Positions 24,439 to 36,720 of a DNA stretch of 64,000 nt are shown here, piece by piece. The stretch is from contig MU858101.1 of NCBI GenBank assembly GCA_033297075.1, positions 62,001 through 126,000 on the forward strand, read 5' to 3'. This DNA comes from Rhypophila decipiens (Eukaryota > Ascomycota > Sordariomycetes > Sordariales > Naviculisporaceae). The position numbers were made by a program, and so were the translations under genes. Position 1 is the stretch's first letter. Every line of letters starts with the position of its first letter. The notes under the pieces were generated by a model. It did no database searches. It had not been told where the DNA came from and worked only from the letters and a program-made list of their open reading frames with translations.

Positions 24439-25998
24439 GTGCTGGCTTGATTGGCTTTACTGTTAATCAATACTTGTTGCTTGTGGCAAAAGTCTTATCG
24501 GAACAGGCTTGCTATGACACGGACATGATCAATCATGAGGCTGCGGAACGAGTTCTGGAACCTTCTGTTTATGTAGTATATCTTGCCTGAGCGGACCTTG
24601 GTATTTCCTCCTGTCTTTTAGCACCGGGAATGGAAATAGGAGCGGGTCAGGTATTGACAGTAATAGGAGTTATCGAATAAAGCGAATTACTCGATTAAGT
24701 TAAATAAAGAGCGTTCCTACTCGCGCATCCCCCCTTTACTGCTCGCGCATCCCCCCTTTACTGCTCGCGCATCCCCCCTTTACTGCTCGCGCATCCCCCC
24801 TTTACTGCTCGCGCATCCCCCCCTCCAGGGTTAGGGTTCAGGCAAACTGCTGGGCAGTTGCACGAGAAGGGGGTGTTTTACTTGGTTGGCTCGGGAGCGT
24901 TCGCATTGGCCCCCTAATTATCAATCAATCTAGCTGATCATGGAATATCTCATGTGTAATAGCTTATTCGTCCCAAGACCCAAGTAAACCCTATATATTG
25001 TGGAATAAAGAGACGATGAGAGAGGGAAAGAACAAGCGGCCACGTCGAGTAAGCTACCACACTTTCTTGGGTCTGAGCACATTTTCATTTGCTCACGAAT
25101 ACAGATGGAAATGCTCAAGTCGGTGGTTGGTAATGATGCATTCTGAGCATAAATGATATAAGAGAGATGTGAGTTGAACCTATTACGAGTTTAGTAAATG
25201 TTGTATTTGCTGGAAAGCTTTTAACTTTGACACACCCTGACCTTAATGTATATTTATAGAGCTGGTGTCGAAGACAGTGAAAGAATACTAGACTTTTCCC
25301 AGAAACGAAAATAACAATGACTTGTATATTAGGTAGATGCAGATATAGGCTCTGTTGAGATTCGCGTAAAGGTGCTAAATAATAGGTTGCGTTCGTATGT
25401 TATAACGTATTTCCCGACTTTAGGTTCCCTTCTATTCTAGGAATTAAGAGAAACATGCCATGTGTTGGCCAGGCCAAGATGGATACTGGGTTCGAAAACT
25501 TTATTTAACACCGCCGGAGTATCGACCGGAGCACCTATTCCGGCCAGAGTACACGTAATAAGGGTTCGTGGCTTATATGTACACGCACATGCTGAGAATT
25601 TACGGTACATATACAAGTTTGTACTATCAACAAACTCAGCCCCGCCGCACACGGCTTTGGTCCAGAAACTCTGACAATATGAGATTCGCGCGGGGTCACC
25701 GACTCAAAATCGCAGCAGCCAAACACGTGGGGCATGGGGCAAATAGAACAAAAGTTAAAGTATATCGTAAGGGGGTATATTGAAGGAACTTTCTCTACCG
25801 TCTCCGCCACTAGCTACCCGAAAAGTTCAGGTTGCCAACAAAAACTACTACGTATCAATCCTCATTACCTAACTTATCCAAAAGAAAAAAGAAAAAATCC
25901 CAAGCACCATCCCGTGAATAAATACCCGAGCCAAACACCAAGCAACAAGTAAGTCCAAGTAAACAAAACGACAAATGACAAAAACCAAATCTCAAAGA
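24439..25998. other. Intergenic stretch with a 22-bp minisatellite, otherwise A/T-richer
   Basis: No gene is supported. A five-copy 22-bp array and a TTAGGG-like 12-mer stand near 24717-24848. From there to 25990 the sequence is noticeably richer in A and T than the coding regions, with overlapping short frames on both strands (25437-25810) that have no domain. The 3' end of the sulfate permease gene lies at the right edge. Confidence 0.5.
24717..24848. repeat. 22-bp C-rich minisatellite (5 copies) ending in a telomere-like 12-mer
   Basis: The unit CTGCTCGCGCATCCCCCC plus TTTA (22 bp) occurs five times with almost no divergence from 24717. The last unit runs into CCCTCC and then AGGGTTAGGGTT at 24837-24848. 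The near-identity of the units suggests recent expansion. Confidence 0.9.
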
Positions 25999-28730
25999 TC
26001 AGGAGCTATCATCACTACTCCGCCCTTCCAAATTCCTAATAACGCTCTTGAGCGCCGTCGGAGCATCGATATGGAAGAACGGCCGATTAATCCCATAAAC
26101 GGGCACAACACGTACATTCCCAGACCGAGCAGTGCCACGTGTAGTGCTCCGTGAAGCAGGCACCGCAGCCTCGATATCCACCGCCGCCGGGCTGTGATGT
26201 ATCCCATCACCGAGACCCTTTTCTCCCACCGCCGGACTACTACCACCAGAAGACGGGACACTTGCACTCTTGCCGGCAATCACAGCAGAATCAGAATCTG
26301 CCGCCTCACCCACGGCAACAAGTGGCCCGGCATACCCGCCCTTGCCAGTCGTGTTAAAGCTCGCTCCGGGAGCTTCAATACCGCCCCCCTCAGGAATGGA
26401 GTGGACTGAATCGACGCCGAACCCAGACGCAACCAAGGCGCGTTTCGTCCAGCGATTCTGCACATTGGCAAAGTGCCACTCTACCCTGTCCGGCGATGCA
26501 TATCTATCGAATTGATTCCTTATGTCCACCAGTGCCTGTGCGCTGGTCGTGTCGACAAAGTTGACTGCGCTAAAGTCCAGAATGATGGCTCGCAATGTTG
26601 GTCTGCTCGCAATCTCTTCGTTGTCGAGAGACTGGCCTCTCCTCGGGCCGGGGTCGTTCCATGGCCGATCGCCGAGCTTCTCGAATTTGTTGAGTTCAGT
26701 GCGGCGGGTGTGTTTGTAGACGTAAATTGTGAGGTTGTCCAAATGCCGGGCGGCGTTGACATAGTTGAGACCCTCGCCGAAGCGGTAGATGAATACACCG
26801 GGGTATGGGTTTCTGATCTTCAAGTCTGGGTTGGAGAGGTCGAATCGGTCATAGGCCAAGAATGCCGTGTGGGAATGTTGAGACTCGAGAGCTCCTTTCT
26901 CGAGGTGGGCGTTCGCGCGGATTGTATCTCTCGGGGTGGTGTGGATGTCTACCTGTCCCAGGAACTTGCCGGGCGATTTGGCCATTCTGAAGAGGAGGAC
27001 TCCACCAGCCGCTCCGATGGTGACGTAGATGCCGTTTTCGATGGTGGTGAAGATGCTGACAAACACGCCGGCAAAGAAGATGACCACGTCGATGGGGGCG
27101 GCTTGCCAGAATTTGTAGACTTCTCGCGGGGGCGTGATGAGATCGCCTACAGCGTGGATGATCATACCTGCCAGCGCGGCGTTGGGGATGAAGAAAAAGA
27201 CTGAAGTGAGAGCGTAGAGCGCGAGGAGGACGATTACGGCGGTAAAGATTCCTGCCAGGGGCGTGCGCACGCCGGCTTTGGACTTGATGGCTGTGCGCGA
27301 GAAGGATCCGGTTGAGGGGTAGCCGCCTAGAAAGGGGCCGAAGAGGTTGGTGAAGCCGAGGGCGACGAGCTCTTGGGAGGGGTCGATGATGTAGTTGTTT
27401 ACTCGGCCGAAGGACTTGGAGATGGCGATGTGTTCTGTTGGTCTGTGTTAGGGTCTGCACGGTTGAAATGTGGTGGCAATAGGGAGAAAACGTACCAATG
27501 ACCAGCACCAACACTGTGGTCGGGATCTCGGGGGCAATGGCCGCCAGCAGCTCAGTAGTCATGTCTGGGGCACCGGTGTGCCGGAAACCTGTATGTGTAA
27601 GTCGCGGTTAGATGATTATCAAATCAAAATTCGGGTGAGATGACATACCACTTGGGACAGTGCCAAGAATCTTAAACTTGGCCTGCTTGGGGTCCGTGAC
27701 GCCCCGGTTGACCAGCCAACTGATCAGGATGTAGAGGATGATGATAAAGGCCATGCGCAGAGTGCTGAGGAAGAACCACGTCTTTTGCCTGGCTGGGTAC
27801 CTCTTGCCCATGTAGCTGCAGAACATGCGGATACCGTAGAGGCCAACCAGAGAGCTGATGCCCATGGCTGCGTCCAGGCGGGCTGTGGGAAGGGACTTGA
27901 GCGAGTTGATAATGACCAGATAGGTCGACTCGCGGTTGTTGATGTCCTTGGTGGGGTCGTTGATTTGCTTCAGGCCCAACAGGGTCGGGACCTGGCCGGC
28001 TGCGATGCTGATAGCAGACCCGGTCATGAAGGAGGTGATGGCAACGAGAGGGATGAACTCGACGATGAAGCCGGCGCGGATCAAGCCGATGAAGAGTAGG
28101 ATGGCTCCCGAGATGAGGGCCAAGCTGCGGGCTATTTGCGCCGGGTCCAATGACTCGTTTTCCGCCGTGACCTTGGCGATGATGTTGCCGACAATGGTGG
28201 ACATGACGGCGACGGTCTGCAGACTTTGTGTGAGCGGCAAGTAACTAAAGCATGGGATCGAGAATTGCACTTACACCAATGGTGATATCTTTCGAGGTGG
28301 CAAAGGCCCAGTAGAGCAGGAAACCGACAAACGAGGTGTACAGGCCATACTCGACATCAAGATTGGCCAGCTTAGCATAGGCCATGCCCTGAGGCACGAC
28401 GACGAAACCGACCGTGACACCTGTGGTTCGTGGCTATTAGCATCACTGACACTGAAAGATTCAGCTGCGCAAGAACTCACCAGCAATGATATCACCCATA
28501 AGCCAGGTCAGATTGTAGTGAAATATCCATTTCACAAACGGAAAGAGCTCTGTAAAGTAGTTCTTCACACCACTGGTCGTCGGCAGCATCCCCTTGAGGA
28601 AATCTGCCGTGGATGGCTCATGCTCGATGTACGAGCCGTCGTGCTCAAAGTACAACGAGTCGTCGAGCTTGTCGTTCGGGTCGATTCCGAGGACCCGCTT
28701 GACCCGGTCACCGGCTGTAGGGGCAGCCAT
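25999..28730 (-). CDS. Sulfate permease (SulP/SLC26) with STAS domain, five exons
   Basis: Plasma-membrane sulfate uptake protein, similar in layout to Neurospora cys-14. Exons on the minus strand: 28730-28481, 28420-28275, 28216-27649, 27588-27496, 27434-25999; 830 residues. After a cytosolic N-terminus (about 60 residues) come FVKWIFHYNLTWLMGDIIAG and GVTVGFVVVPQGMAYAKLA, the SulP signature. Then follow ten or more hydrophobic spans including ITSFMTGSAISIAAGQ and QELVALGFTNLFGPFLGGYP. The STAS domain is at about residues 580-740, with AIILDFSAVNFVDTTSAQALVDI holding the conserved loop serine/threonine region. A Ser/Gly/Ala-rich linker follows the STAS domain. All introns are 58-61 nt except the first (60), and each restores frame exactly. 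No regulatory site could be assigned. Confidence 0.93.
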
Positions 28731-31700
28731 GGCGACTGTCAAACAACAACTCAATCGGACTTCTTGGAAGATGTAAGAGACAACGGAGGAGTTGACGTTG
28801 AACAAGATGAAGAAGAGGGGGTGAGAGGTTGCAAGACACAAGGTCAGAAGAGACTTGCGGTCAAGGGGCGTGCGGGGAACAAACGAGCAGTCGGGGATAT
28901 GGTTGCAACACGACCTGGTCTTATATATCTACTTGTACGGAGTAGATCGTCCAGTGTCTTGGGATGATCCGAAGTAGGTGGTAAGCTGGTGGCACCGTCC
29001 CACAAGCGCAGGCAAGCTGAGCTTTCTAGCTCCGAGTTCGACTGCAGCACCACCGACCTGGCTTGGGTCTTGGGGACGATAAATGCGTTTCTTTTTGCTA
29101 GTGGCACGTATCCCGTTCTCCTGGAACGTGGGGACCATCAAAGAAAGGGAACGAGAAACGGCATCGAAAAAGTTCAGGGAGGGGGTTTGTGGGTGTGGGC
29201 CAAGCCTCTTCGGGGAATATTGGATCAATCGGGATGCTAAAGTTTTTTTTTGTTTCGACTTTCAGTGCAAATCCCGAGGAAAAGCCCTGTGGCGACGATT
29301 GGCACAGGCGCCTCCCGCCTCGGCAGATCACTGAAAGAACCGCCCTTGTCCACTAATCAACCGATAATAGGTGGAGTTTGGAGACAAGCTTAGGGGCGTT
29401 GAGAACAAGCTTGTGGGCGTTCTGGGCGCTGCCTGGGCATCTCTTGGAACTTGTGGGGAGAGCTTGGCTTGTGTCATCAGGGCTTCCATTCTTCTGTCGA
29501 GTCAGAACAAGATTAGCTTGGTATTCTTTTATGTGTTTTATTTTAATTTTGACATCTCTCTTTCCGCCTATTGCTTTTTCTGATCTGCATAGCCAACGTG
29601 GGTTGCAATGACAAACAGAAACCTCACGCACGGTACGGATATTCGAGACGGAAACATCCCTACCCGGGTCCAGGAGAGTGGATTTGATGGCGACCCCCAA
29701 AAGGCATAAAGGTCCCTTGTCTTGCCTGTGTGAGGATAAGCACATGGTTCATGGCCGTAGAGTGTAACAATACATCCATGAGATGCATTTCCTGTCCTAC
29801 ACTGCAATTTCTGGATCCAATTGAACGCCGTGTTGGGGCCATATGGTCGAGGAGCAGATGCTGTGTGATCTTTCCATCACAGCCGTTGTAAATCGTGGGC
29901 TAGTCCGAGTTCTCATCTTCTAGACACAAAGTTTGAGCATGGTGAGCATTCACGTCCAAGTGACGATGAAAGTGCCAATATCGTATTATACAGAGAAGCC
30001 ACAAAATGGCGAATGAGCCACGACCGAATTCGCCATAGATATGGCGCCTGGGAGGGAGGGTGACAATCCTTTTGTTTGCCTCACGCACTCTTGCATCATC
30101 CCCAAGATTCTCGAGCTTTGCTTTTGGCTCTTCAGTCATTCCCGGGAGAGCTGCCCCGATTGATATTGCAAAAATCTGATATCCCGAATCTGAAAGTTGA
30201 CTTCCCCTATTCAGGCCCGGATTGGTCTATTCTCCTGACGCTAGTCCTGTTCGGGTAGTGGACATCCCGCCCGTCTTTTCTGTCGCCCTGCTGCCCTGGC
30301 CCCTGGCTGCAGGTGTTGAAAGTGGGTTCACGCTAGCAAATCTGCATCTTGAGTCGCTTTTGTCCCCTTTGGGGAAAGCTCTTTGTCGAGCCAAGCAGCC
30401 ACCAAGGCAGGCCGCGCCTATAAAGAGCCTCCCCTTCCCACCCCAAGGATGACGCCATGTCAGGGATGCTCTTGCGCAATCCGACTCAAAAAGCTCGACA
30501 TCGAACGTCCCCGCTCCTTTTGCATTCAGCACTCCGCAACTTTACTCAGCACTTTTGGGTGTCCGCCCCGATCCCGCTCTCGAGTCTTGACGTCCTGGCC
30601 GCTTATCGAATCCGACATTGCCCATCTTAATGGCTCATCAGCCTGCAACAGGAAATCCTGCAGCTGCAGTGAGCTCTTGCGCAATTTGAGCTCATGGTCA
30701 AGAACGTGGAACGATGGTGCTTGGGAACTGGCCTGCCCCGACAGTATGGTTCTTCAGACGATGCGACGGGAGGATGGCATTTTGACGCTCTAAAGCATGC
30801 AAGCAATATATAATCTCGATCGACCAAGATGTTGAAGGAAAACATCTGGGGAAATGGAATCTCGTGAAACCGTCATCCTGTCTTCTCGAGGCCCAGCAGC
30901 TCGTCACATCGTCATCAAGATCGTCCGGAACTTGCCGTTCTTTGAGAAAGGTTAAGCAGTTCATCCAGACCTGGGCCTGCTGGGGAAAGCAACAAGGCCC
31001 TCAAAACCAAACAATATCAATCTTCGAGAAAGTTTTCATCTTGTCCGATATTGCTCGGCCTGGATCCGTATTCACTCTCAACGGACCATGCCGTCGTCGG
31101 CATTCACATCTCGGCAGTGGCGGTTCCTTGCCGGTGGATACCAACCTCTGCCAAAGGTCTGGAAGGGCAGGTGCGAAGATCACTAACAACTGTTGGGTGG
31201 GACTCCAATCATCATTGTTAGGGATCGCATTATGCTCACACCTCCCTTTTCCTTTGACGCCCGGTTCTGGACTCTTCCCGGGGGATTCCGTGAAGGGGAG
31301 TGAGCGTCTCCAAGATCTTCCATGGGCTTAGAGGAACTTCACAGCTCTGAGGTCACACGACCAAAAGACCAGACGAGACCCGGGAAAAGAATTGGGAAAG
31401 AATTGCGACCGCTTCGGAGATGCAAGATTCGTTTCCTTCAGCTCCCACACCCCAGCTGCAAACCAACCTTTTCCTGGGGCAGCTAAGCGAAGAGAAACGA
31501 GGTGATTGCCACTAATTTGGCGTTGCCGCCCCTTGCCCGCAGCTCACTATGCAGGTAGCTCCGTGAGATGACAGCTGTTGGTCCCAAAGTGCTCAGTTCC
31601 GCTGCTCGGATAGCGGAGGATCTCATCACCTGCGTGGGGTGCTTTTGGGACTTTGTCTGGGGTAGGCAGTGACGTTGACCTAACGTTGACCAAGATGACT

Positions 31701-32530
31701 TTCTCCTCCGCAACTGACCAAACAAGTTGCTCAAAAACCAACAGATATACAGCTTATCATCCTTCTCATTGTGATATCAAGACAACAGTGATAAAGATTC
31801 CAGAGCCAGAGGACGTGCCGGAATCCAGCTTGTGAGCATGATAGGGCTCTGTAGTGTTGTTCCGTGGCAGCATGACGCCTTTCACGCGATGTAGCTCTGA
31901 TCCAGTAATTGACAAACCCTGTTTGGGTATAGCCGTCGTACTCGCTGGCAATTTCCTTACGTTCCTTTTACGTGACACCTCCCAGATCCCCCACAACTTC
32001 TTTCCGCTGCATGCTTGCTTTTGGGGTCTCGAATGACCAGATGGTGCAGCAGTCCAGCGCTCTCTCCCGACCATTTTTTGCCAGCAATGGACATCCCGAC
32101 AGGCCAACATCAGGCAGGTGAGCAGGTGATGCAAGCCATCACACTCGCACAGCGAATTGTCTTTCGGGACACCTAGCGCTCGCCGAGCCTCTTCTGTCTC
32201 GGGGACCATTCCGGTCTAGATCGATGGTTCTTGGCTTCCTGTCTGGGAGTCGCCAGCATGGCCGTCATGACCTCCGAAGATGTTGACGATCCTCATCTAC
32301 ACGCCCACCGTCACCTGTTTCCATTAGGATAACTTGAACGCATTCTTGATATACCCGATACTGTCCACCCTTATACCGTCTTGAGCACTTTCGCCACCAC
32401 CAAGGACCCCATCTGCGACCAGACCATTTCTTAGTCCAATTCCACCTTTCAATCCGACTCCAAAGGCGACACCGAACTTGGACATTTTCGGGCCTCACTC
32501 CCTTCTGAAAGGCTTCTTGACTTTCAAAGG
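28731..32530. other. Long intergenic stretch (3.8 kb) without a supported gene
   Basis: The permease promoter lies at the left end and the bHLH gene's promoter and leader at the right. Frames at 29353-29745, 30383-30793, 30864-31331 and 31766-32209 have overlapping competitors on both strands and no recognisable domain. A short doublet (ACAAGCTTGTGGGCGTT-like, about 29388-29425) is the only repeat noticed. An untranslated leader with small upstream frames for the bHLH regulator is possible. Confidence 0.45.
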
Positions 32531-33909
32531 ATGTTCTTCAGCGGACACTATCAGAATGGAATAATGACGGCGGCAGTAGCAGGGGGCCATTCGTTTCCCG
32601 AAAGACACTTTGGCTCAAGGGACGATTCCCCAGAGTGGATAGACTCAACAGATGGCATGGGATGCTCCAATTTTGAGCCAACTCACTGGGTCGAATCAAT
32701 GGAGTTTGTTGCGCCCAAAATGAGTACACTAGAACCAAGTTTTTCGTCCTCTGGTCCGCAAACTTGGATGGACCAGGCCTCGCTGTCCTTTCACCGTAGT
32801 CAAGTATGGTTCCGATCACAGCACAGCTCCCAACCGACCCTGAATTCCTGATCGCTGACCCTTGGCCTCTGTATCGACAGACTTATCCGAATCCCAAGCA
32901 TCCCGCGTCGGTTCCTCCTCCTCCTCCTCCTCCTCCTCCTCCTCCTCCTCCTCCTCCCTCACACGACATTTTCGCATCCACGATTCACGAAACAACGAGC
33001 TCCACAGCCCACCAGACGGAACTAGACTTGCTATGGGGCCAGGGACAGCCGCTGCGATCACCTTCAGACTTTGTCTGGGTCCCCCATAACGCCCAAACAC
33101 AACAGCCGACACACGCACCAAGCAGCAGGGGCGAAGACGATGAGTCGGACTCCATCTTGAGCCTACAAGACAGTTTGGAGGACTATTTCCAACCCCTACC
33201 AGCATCATGGCATCCTCAGCCGGGCCAGTTACCGGAAAGATTCAGGCGAAGGAGCGTCCCAAGAGTCACGAAACCAGGCGCGATACATCCAGAATCCCTG
33301 CGCCACGGCCACGCCGCATTCAACGGAGGTAGACGGGTTACACGAGCAGCTGGTCCTACGGGCATCGGGCCTGTTACACCGACCACGAGCTTAAATCAAC
33401 AACATGAAGCAAGTGCCCATAGCGCATACCACAGCCGCCTGAGCCTCAGCCACAAAGCACGAACCTCCCAGCCCTTGAGCGACGACAATGGCGCTGACAT
33501 TGATGGCGAGGATGATTCCTCCAAGCAACTGTCCAAGAAGATTGCGCATAAGCTATCAGAGAAGACGCGGCGAAACAGGCTCACCATGGCCATTCGCGAG
33601 ATTGAAAACCTCTTGCCTCCGCCTGCCAGCAACGGGGACGATGAAGCAGGCGACGAAGAAAGGGAAGACAGGATCCAGTTCATACCGGGAGGAAACGCGG
33701 TGAGCAAGGTCGAGGTTGTAGAGATGGCCATTGGGTATATCAAGCGGTTACAGGATGAGAACAAGAAGATGGCTAGGAAGGTTGCCAAAGTGGTGGCCAA
33801 GTTGGACAATATTAGGCGGTCGAAAGAGGAGCCAAAAGAGAACAATGATACCCAAATTACAGTTGTAGAAGAGGCAGAGAAGGACAAGGAGGATGAGCAG
33901 AAAGACTAA
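32531..33909 (+). CDS. Basic helix-loop-helix transcription factor (Pho4/NUC-1-like), two exons
   Basis: Exon 1 is 32531-32803 and exon 2 is 32881-33909, joined across a 77-nt GTATGG...CGACAG intron with a GCTGACC branch site; 433 residues. Residues ~100-115 are an uninterrupted run of about 15 prolines coded by CCT repeats. The bHLH lies near residues 308-400: the basic part IAHKLSEKTRRNRL has the His-Glu-Arg triplet that contacts CACGTG-type E-boxes. Helix 1 is AIREIENLLP, the loop is long and acidic, and helix 2 is AVSKVEVVEMAIGYIKRLQDENKKM, which runs on as a Lys-rich coiled coil. The basic region and long loop recall NUC-1/Pho4 phosphate regulators, but the target pathway is an inference. 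A start at 32806 would drop exon 1; I prefer the spliced model because the frame joins cleanly. Confidence 0.8.
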
Positions 33910-35536
33910 AGGATGCGATAGCTCTCTTCATAGCCAGACCATATAGATATGAATCTTGGTCCATTCACTACCCAGAGAGACGTTTGCCTAATAATCATGC
34001 TGAATCGTCCCGAATCTTCTACCTGACCTGATCCAGTTCTTTTGTCTTTTGCAAACCAGCAGCCGTGTTCTTTCATCAACCATCACCGCCCACTTAAAAT
34101 AACCGCCAGACGCTTCGAGACTGGACTACCATATCCATCAAACCACACGGACCAAAGAAGAAGAACCTTTCATGCTCCATGCCGCATTAGCAGCAACCAT
34201 ATCTCGGGGAAATTCTCCGAGAAATTTCCCCTTCCTTCACTTGCAGACCAAATCAGGCCTTCCTTGGCAGCCGAGTGTTGCGCAGTTCAGTTGCCATCGG
34301 CATCTGCTCCGGCCATACCACGTACCACGCCCCAGCACAAGACCACGTACCTGATCCAGCTGATTGCTGTCCGCTGGTTCCCATCTGATGCAGCCATACC
34401 GCTTACCAAGCCCATCACGTGAGCACCTGCCTGACCCAGCTGAGGCTCTTAAGCTCGCTCCCTCTCCTCCTCTCCTCCTCTCCTGCAACTCGGAAGACGC
34501 ATACAACAGCCCCGACTTCACCTCCGGGCAGACCGCAGATCAACCGCGGTCTCTTTCGTGTCAAGGAAGAAGTCGGATCTTCCTTTCCATGCCCAGAATG
34601 TTGACGATCTAACCTCTTCCCGACACAGATCGAGAGTTCGTCGGCGTGGTCGGGCATCCTCCAATCACCTACTACCGGTACACTTCAATGATGTCAAGGA
34701 TCTGCAGCATGCTAGAAGCGAGTCGTCCTTCCAGTCTTTCAACAATCCGTTATCTCGTCTGTGAAGTACCAAGGCAGCGCCGTAACGTCGTCGGCATGAG
34801 CTCCCTAGGACTCCATGTTGGGAATAGCCTCCAGTCATCTGTACCCTCATCCGAAGACCGGGCTGGCCATCTGCGTGGTATCGGAAGGAATGGAGGCCTA
34901 AGGTATCAACCTAAACGAGTTAGTTCGGTCAAACCAGACGACCAGAGTCAGCATATAGTCCGTCTTTCATGGCAACGAAACCTTTCCCCGAACAACACCT
35001 CGCAGCAAGGAAATCAGCCCGACCCAGCCAAAAGGGGCAGTATCTCGTCAGCCAAGCAATCCAGAACAATACCATGGCCAAGAGAACCCTCACACCATCT
35101 TCGTGCTCCTCCTACTTCCGAATCAGGCCGGTCGCAACTCAGGACCATCCCAAACAAGATGGCGACATTTGGGGGCAAACGCACACCAAGACCACCAAGA
35201 CCTTCCTTCCTCTTCCAATCACTCGGCGTTCTGGGCAAGGGCGTAACAAGCATTCCGGGGAGTGCCTGGGGGACTCAGAAGTCTTGGCCGTTGACGCCAT
35301 CGACGCCATGGCTTGGCATCGCGATGCCCAGCCTCGAGTTCACCCACACCACCCCCTAAACACCAAGATGGGAACGACGAAGCAGCAATTCACACTACCG
35401 TCAGGCCGGTAAGCTAAGGCCATAATCCGGGGAAGCCAAGGCCCCTGAAGGCACGACATAGACGAGAAGGCTTGTTTGGACAAGGGGCATCTTCGCGAAT
35501 TCGAGGAGGTAGGCACGCATGTTGATTTTCCTGACC

Positions 35537-35882
35537 ACGCCTTCTGATCTCCGACCAGACGCCTTTGATTTTGCTCGAATATCCCTTGCTTTTCCGGAAT
35601 AAATGCCTGTTGTGTTTGAAATTGACCCGTTTCTTTGGCAAAGCTAACAAGCTAACGCCTTGTGGTCTCGGAATATAGGCCTCGTTTTGCGCCGTCTTGG
35701 GTGTCTAGGAAATTGGTCAGACGCCTTGTATTTTCAAATAAAATGCCTGTGGATTTATGCTGGGACGCCTACCTTGTCGGCTGTAGAGGCATTTTTCGGT
35801 CTCGATAAAGGCGTTAGCCAGCGCAATGACACGCCTAACCTCTCGCCCTCCGGGGCCTTTACCGTCCTCGATAAATGCCTTA
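35537..35882. repeat. Degenerate array with RYGCCT blocks in 22-bp register
   Basis: AYGCCT or ACGCC blocks start at 35537, 35559, 35603, 35721, 35743, 35765, 35831 and 35875; neighbouring spacings within each group are 22, 44, 22, 22, 66 and 44 bp. One more (35655) precedes 35721 by 66 bp. A break in register falls between 35603 and 35655. GAGGCAT and AAAGGCG occur between them on the other strand sense. Flanking bases have diverged far more than the core. Confidence 0.65.
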
Positions 35883-35942
35883 GCCGGGAAAAAGACACGT
35901 CTTAGTAATCGAGGGAGACTAGAGCTGTGGTCTGGTTTTTCC

Positions 35943-36392
35943 ATGGGCCTCGGATTTCAAACAACACCAGACGACAACAGCAACATGGGGCTGCGCAACA
36001 ACAATGCTAAGTGCTTCGACTGGAGGGCTACGGTGGGCTCCGACGGCATTTACAGCAGCCTAGACCACGGACCACTCGGTGCCGGCCACTGTACCCGCTT
36101 CGGTACCTCTCACAGCTCCTTCATCCAGTTCCCAGAGATGCGGAAGCGGCAGGCTGTACAGGGGTTCTGGGCAGAATGTGGAGACCCGTCCGGTCGAGTG
36201 CTGCTCAGAGCTACCCAGACGGAGCCAATCACGGCTCGCGGATTAAGGGGGATGACAGCCTCCTTCCTCGTCTTCGGCCAGCACCAGCACTCAACGCGGC
36301 TGCCACGGCCAACTGACCCCTCAACGCGTCGCTCTACCCGCCTGCTGTCAAGTTGCCGAGAGGAAGGTACCCTTCTGCGCAACTGGCCCTAG
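35943..36392 (+). CDS. Doubtful small gene (149 residues)
   Basis: The frame from the ATG at 35943 begins MGLGFQTTPDDNSN and includes CFDWRATVGSDGIYSSLDHG and CTRFGTSHSSFIQFPEM, a less repetitive stretch than its surroundings. No domain, signal peptide or intron is seen, and other frames are open here too. It may be chance. Confidence 0.22.
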   Translation: MGLGFQTTPDDNSNMGLRNNNAKCFDWRATVGSDGIYSSLDHGPLGAGHCTRFGTSHSSFIQFPEMRKRQAVQGFWAECGDPSGRVLLRATQTEPITARGLRGMTASFLVFGQHQHSTRLPRPTDPSTRRSTRLLSSCREEGTLLRNWP

Positions 36393-36429
36393 CGTCTTCT
36401 GATTCTCTGCCCCTGCACTCGTCTTTAAA

Positions 36430-36720
36430 AGCTTTTTCAAACAGTTGAACTTGACTTGCTCTCGATCAACCACCGACCTTCTCTCTCAAAGAAGTCTGCT
36501 TACCTACTCAGCAATTATTTCAGCTCGCAGATATACACACTTCTACTTCTGCCGCTATCACCAGTTCTCGTCTTTGATGTTTTAAACAGTTGAACTTTTA
36601 TACGTCTCCATTAACCACCGACTATCCCTATCCAAGGAGTCTACCTGCTCAGCGATTCTTTCAGTTCAGCTTTGCATACACATTCTTCTCCTCCCGCTCC
36701 TATCACCTCTTCCCTGACAC
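36430..36720. repeat. Imperfect tandem duplication (offset 145 bp) in a gene leader
   Basis: AAACAGTTGAACTT occurs at about 36439 and 36584, AACCACCGAC at 36468 and 36613, followed by matching (A/G)AGTCTRCYT and CTCAGC blocks. The two copies sit in the C/T-rich leader of the gene starting at 36856. Confidence 0.75.

Noticed and set aside
24439..25998. RIP-mutated transposon in the A/T-richer stretch
   Set aside because: No transposon coding remnants or terminal repeats were found, and base composition alone is not enough.
26473..27204. A 243-residue plus-strand frame
   Set aside because: Antisense to the last exon of the sulfate permease; it has no domain of its own.
34646..35412. Frames of 237 and 147 residues as a gene
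   Set aside because: They overlap in different phases, have biased low-complexity composition, no domain and no consistent splice sites.
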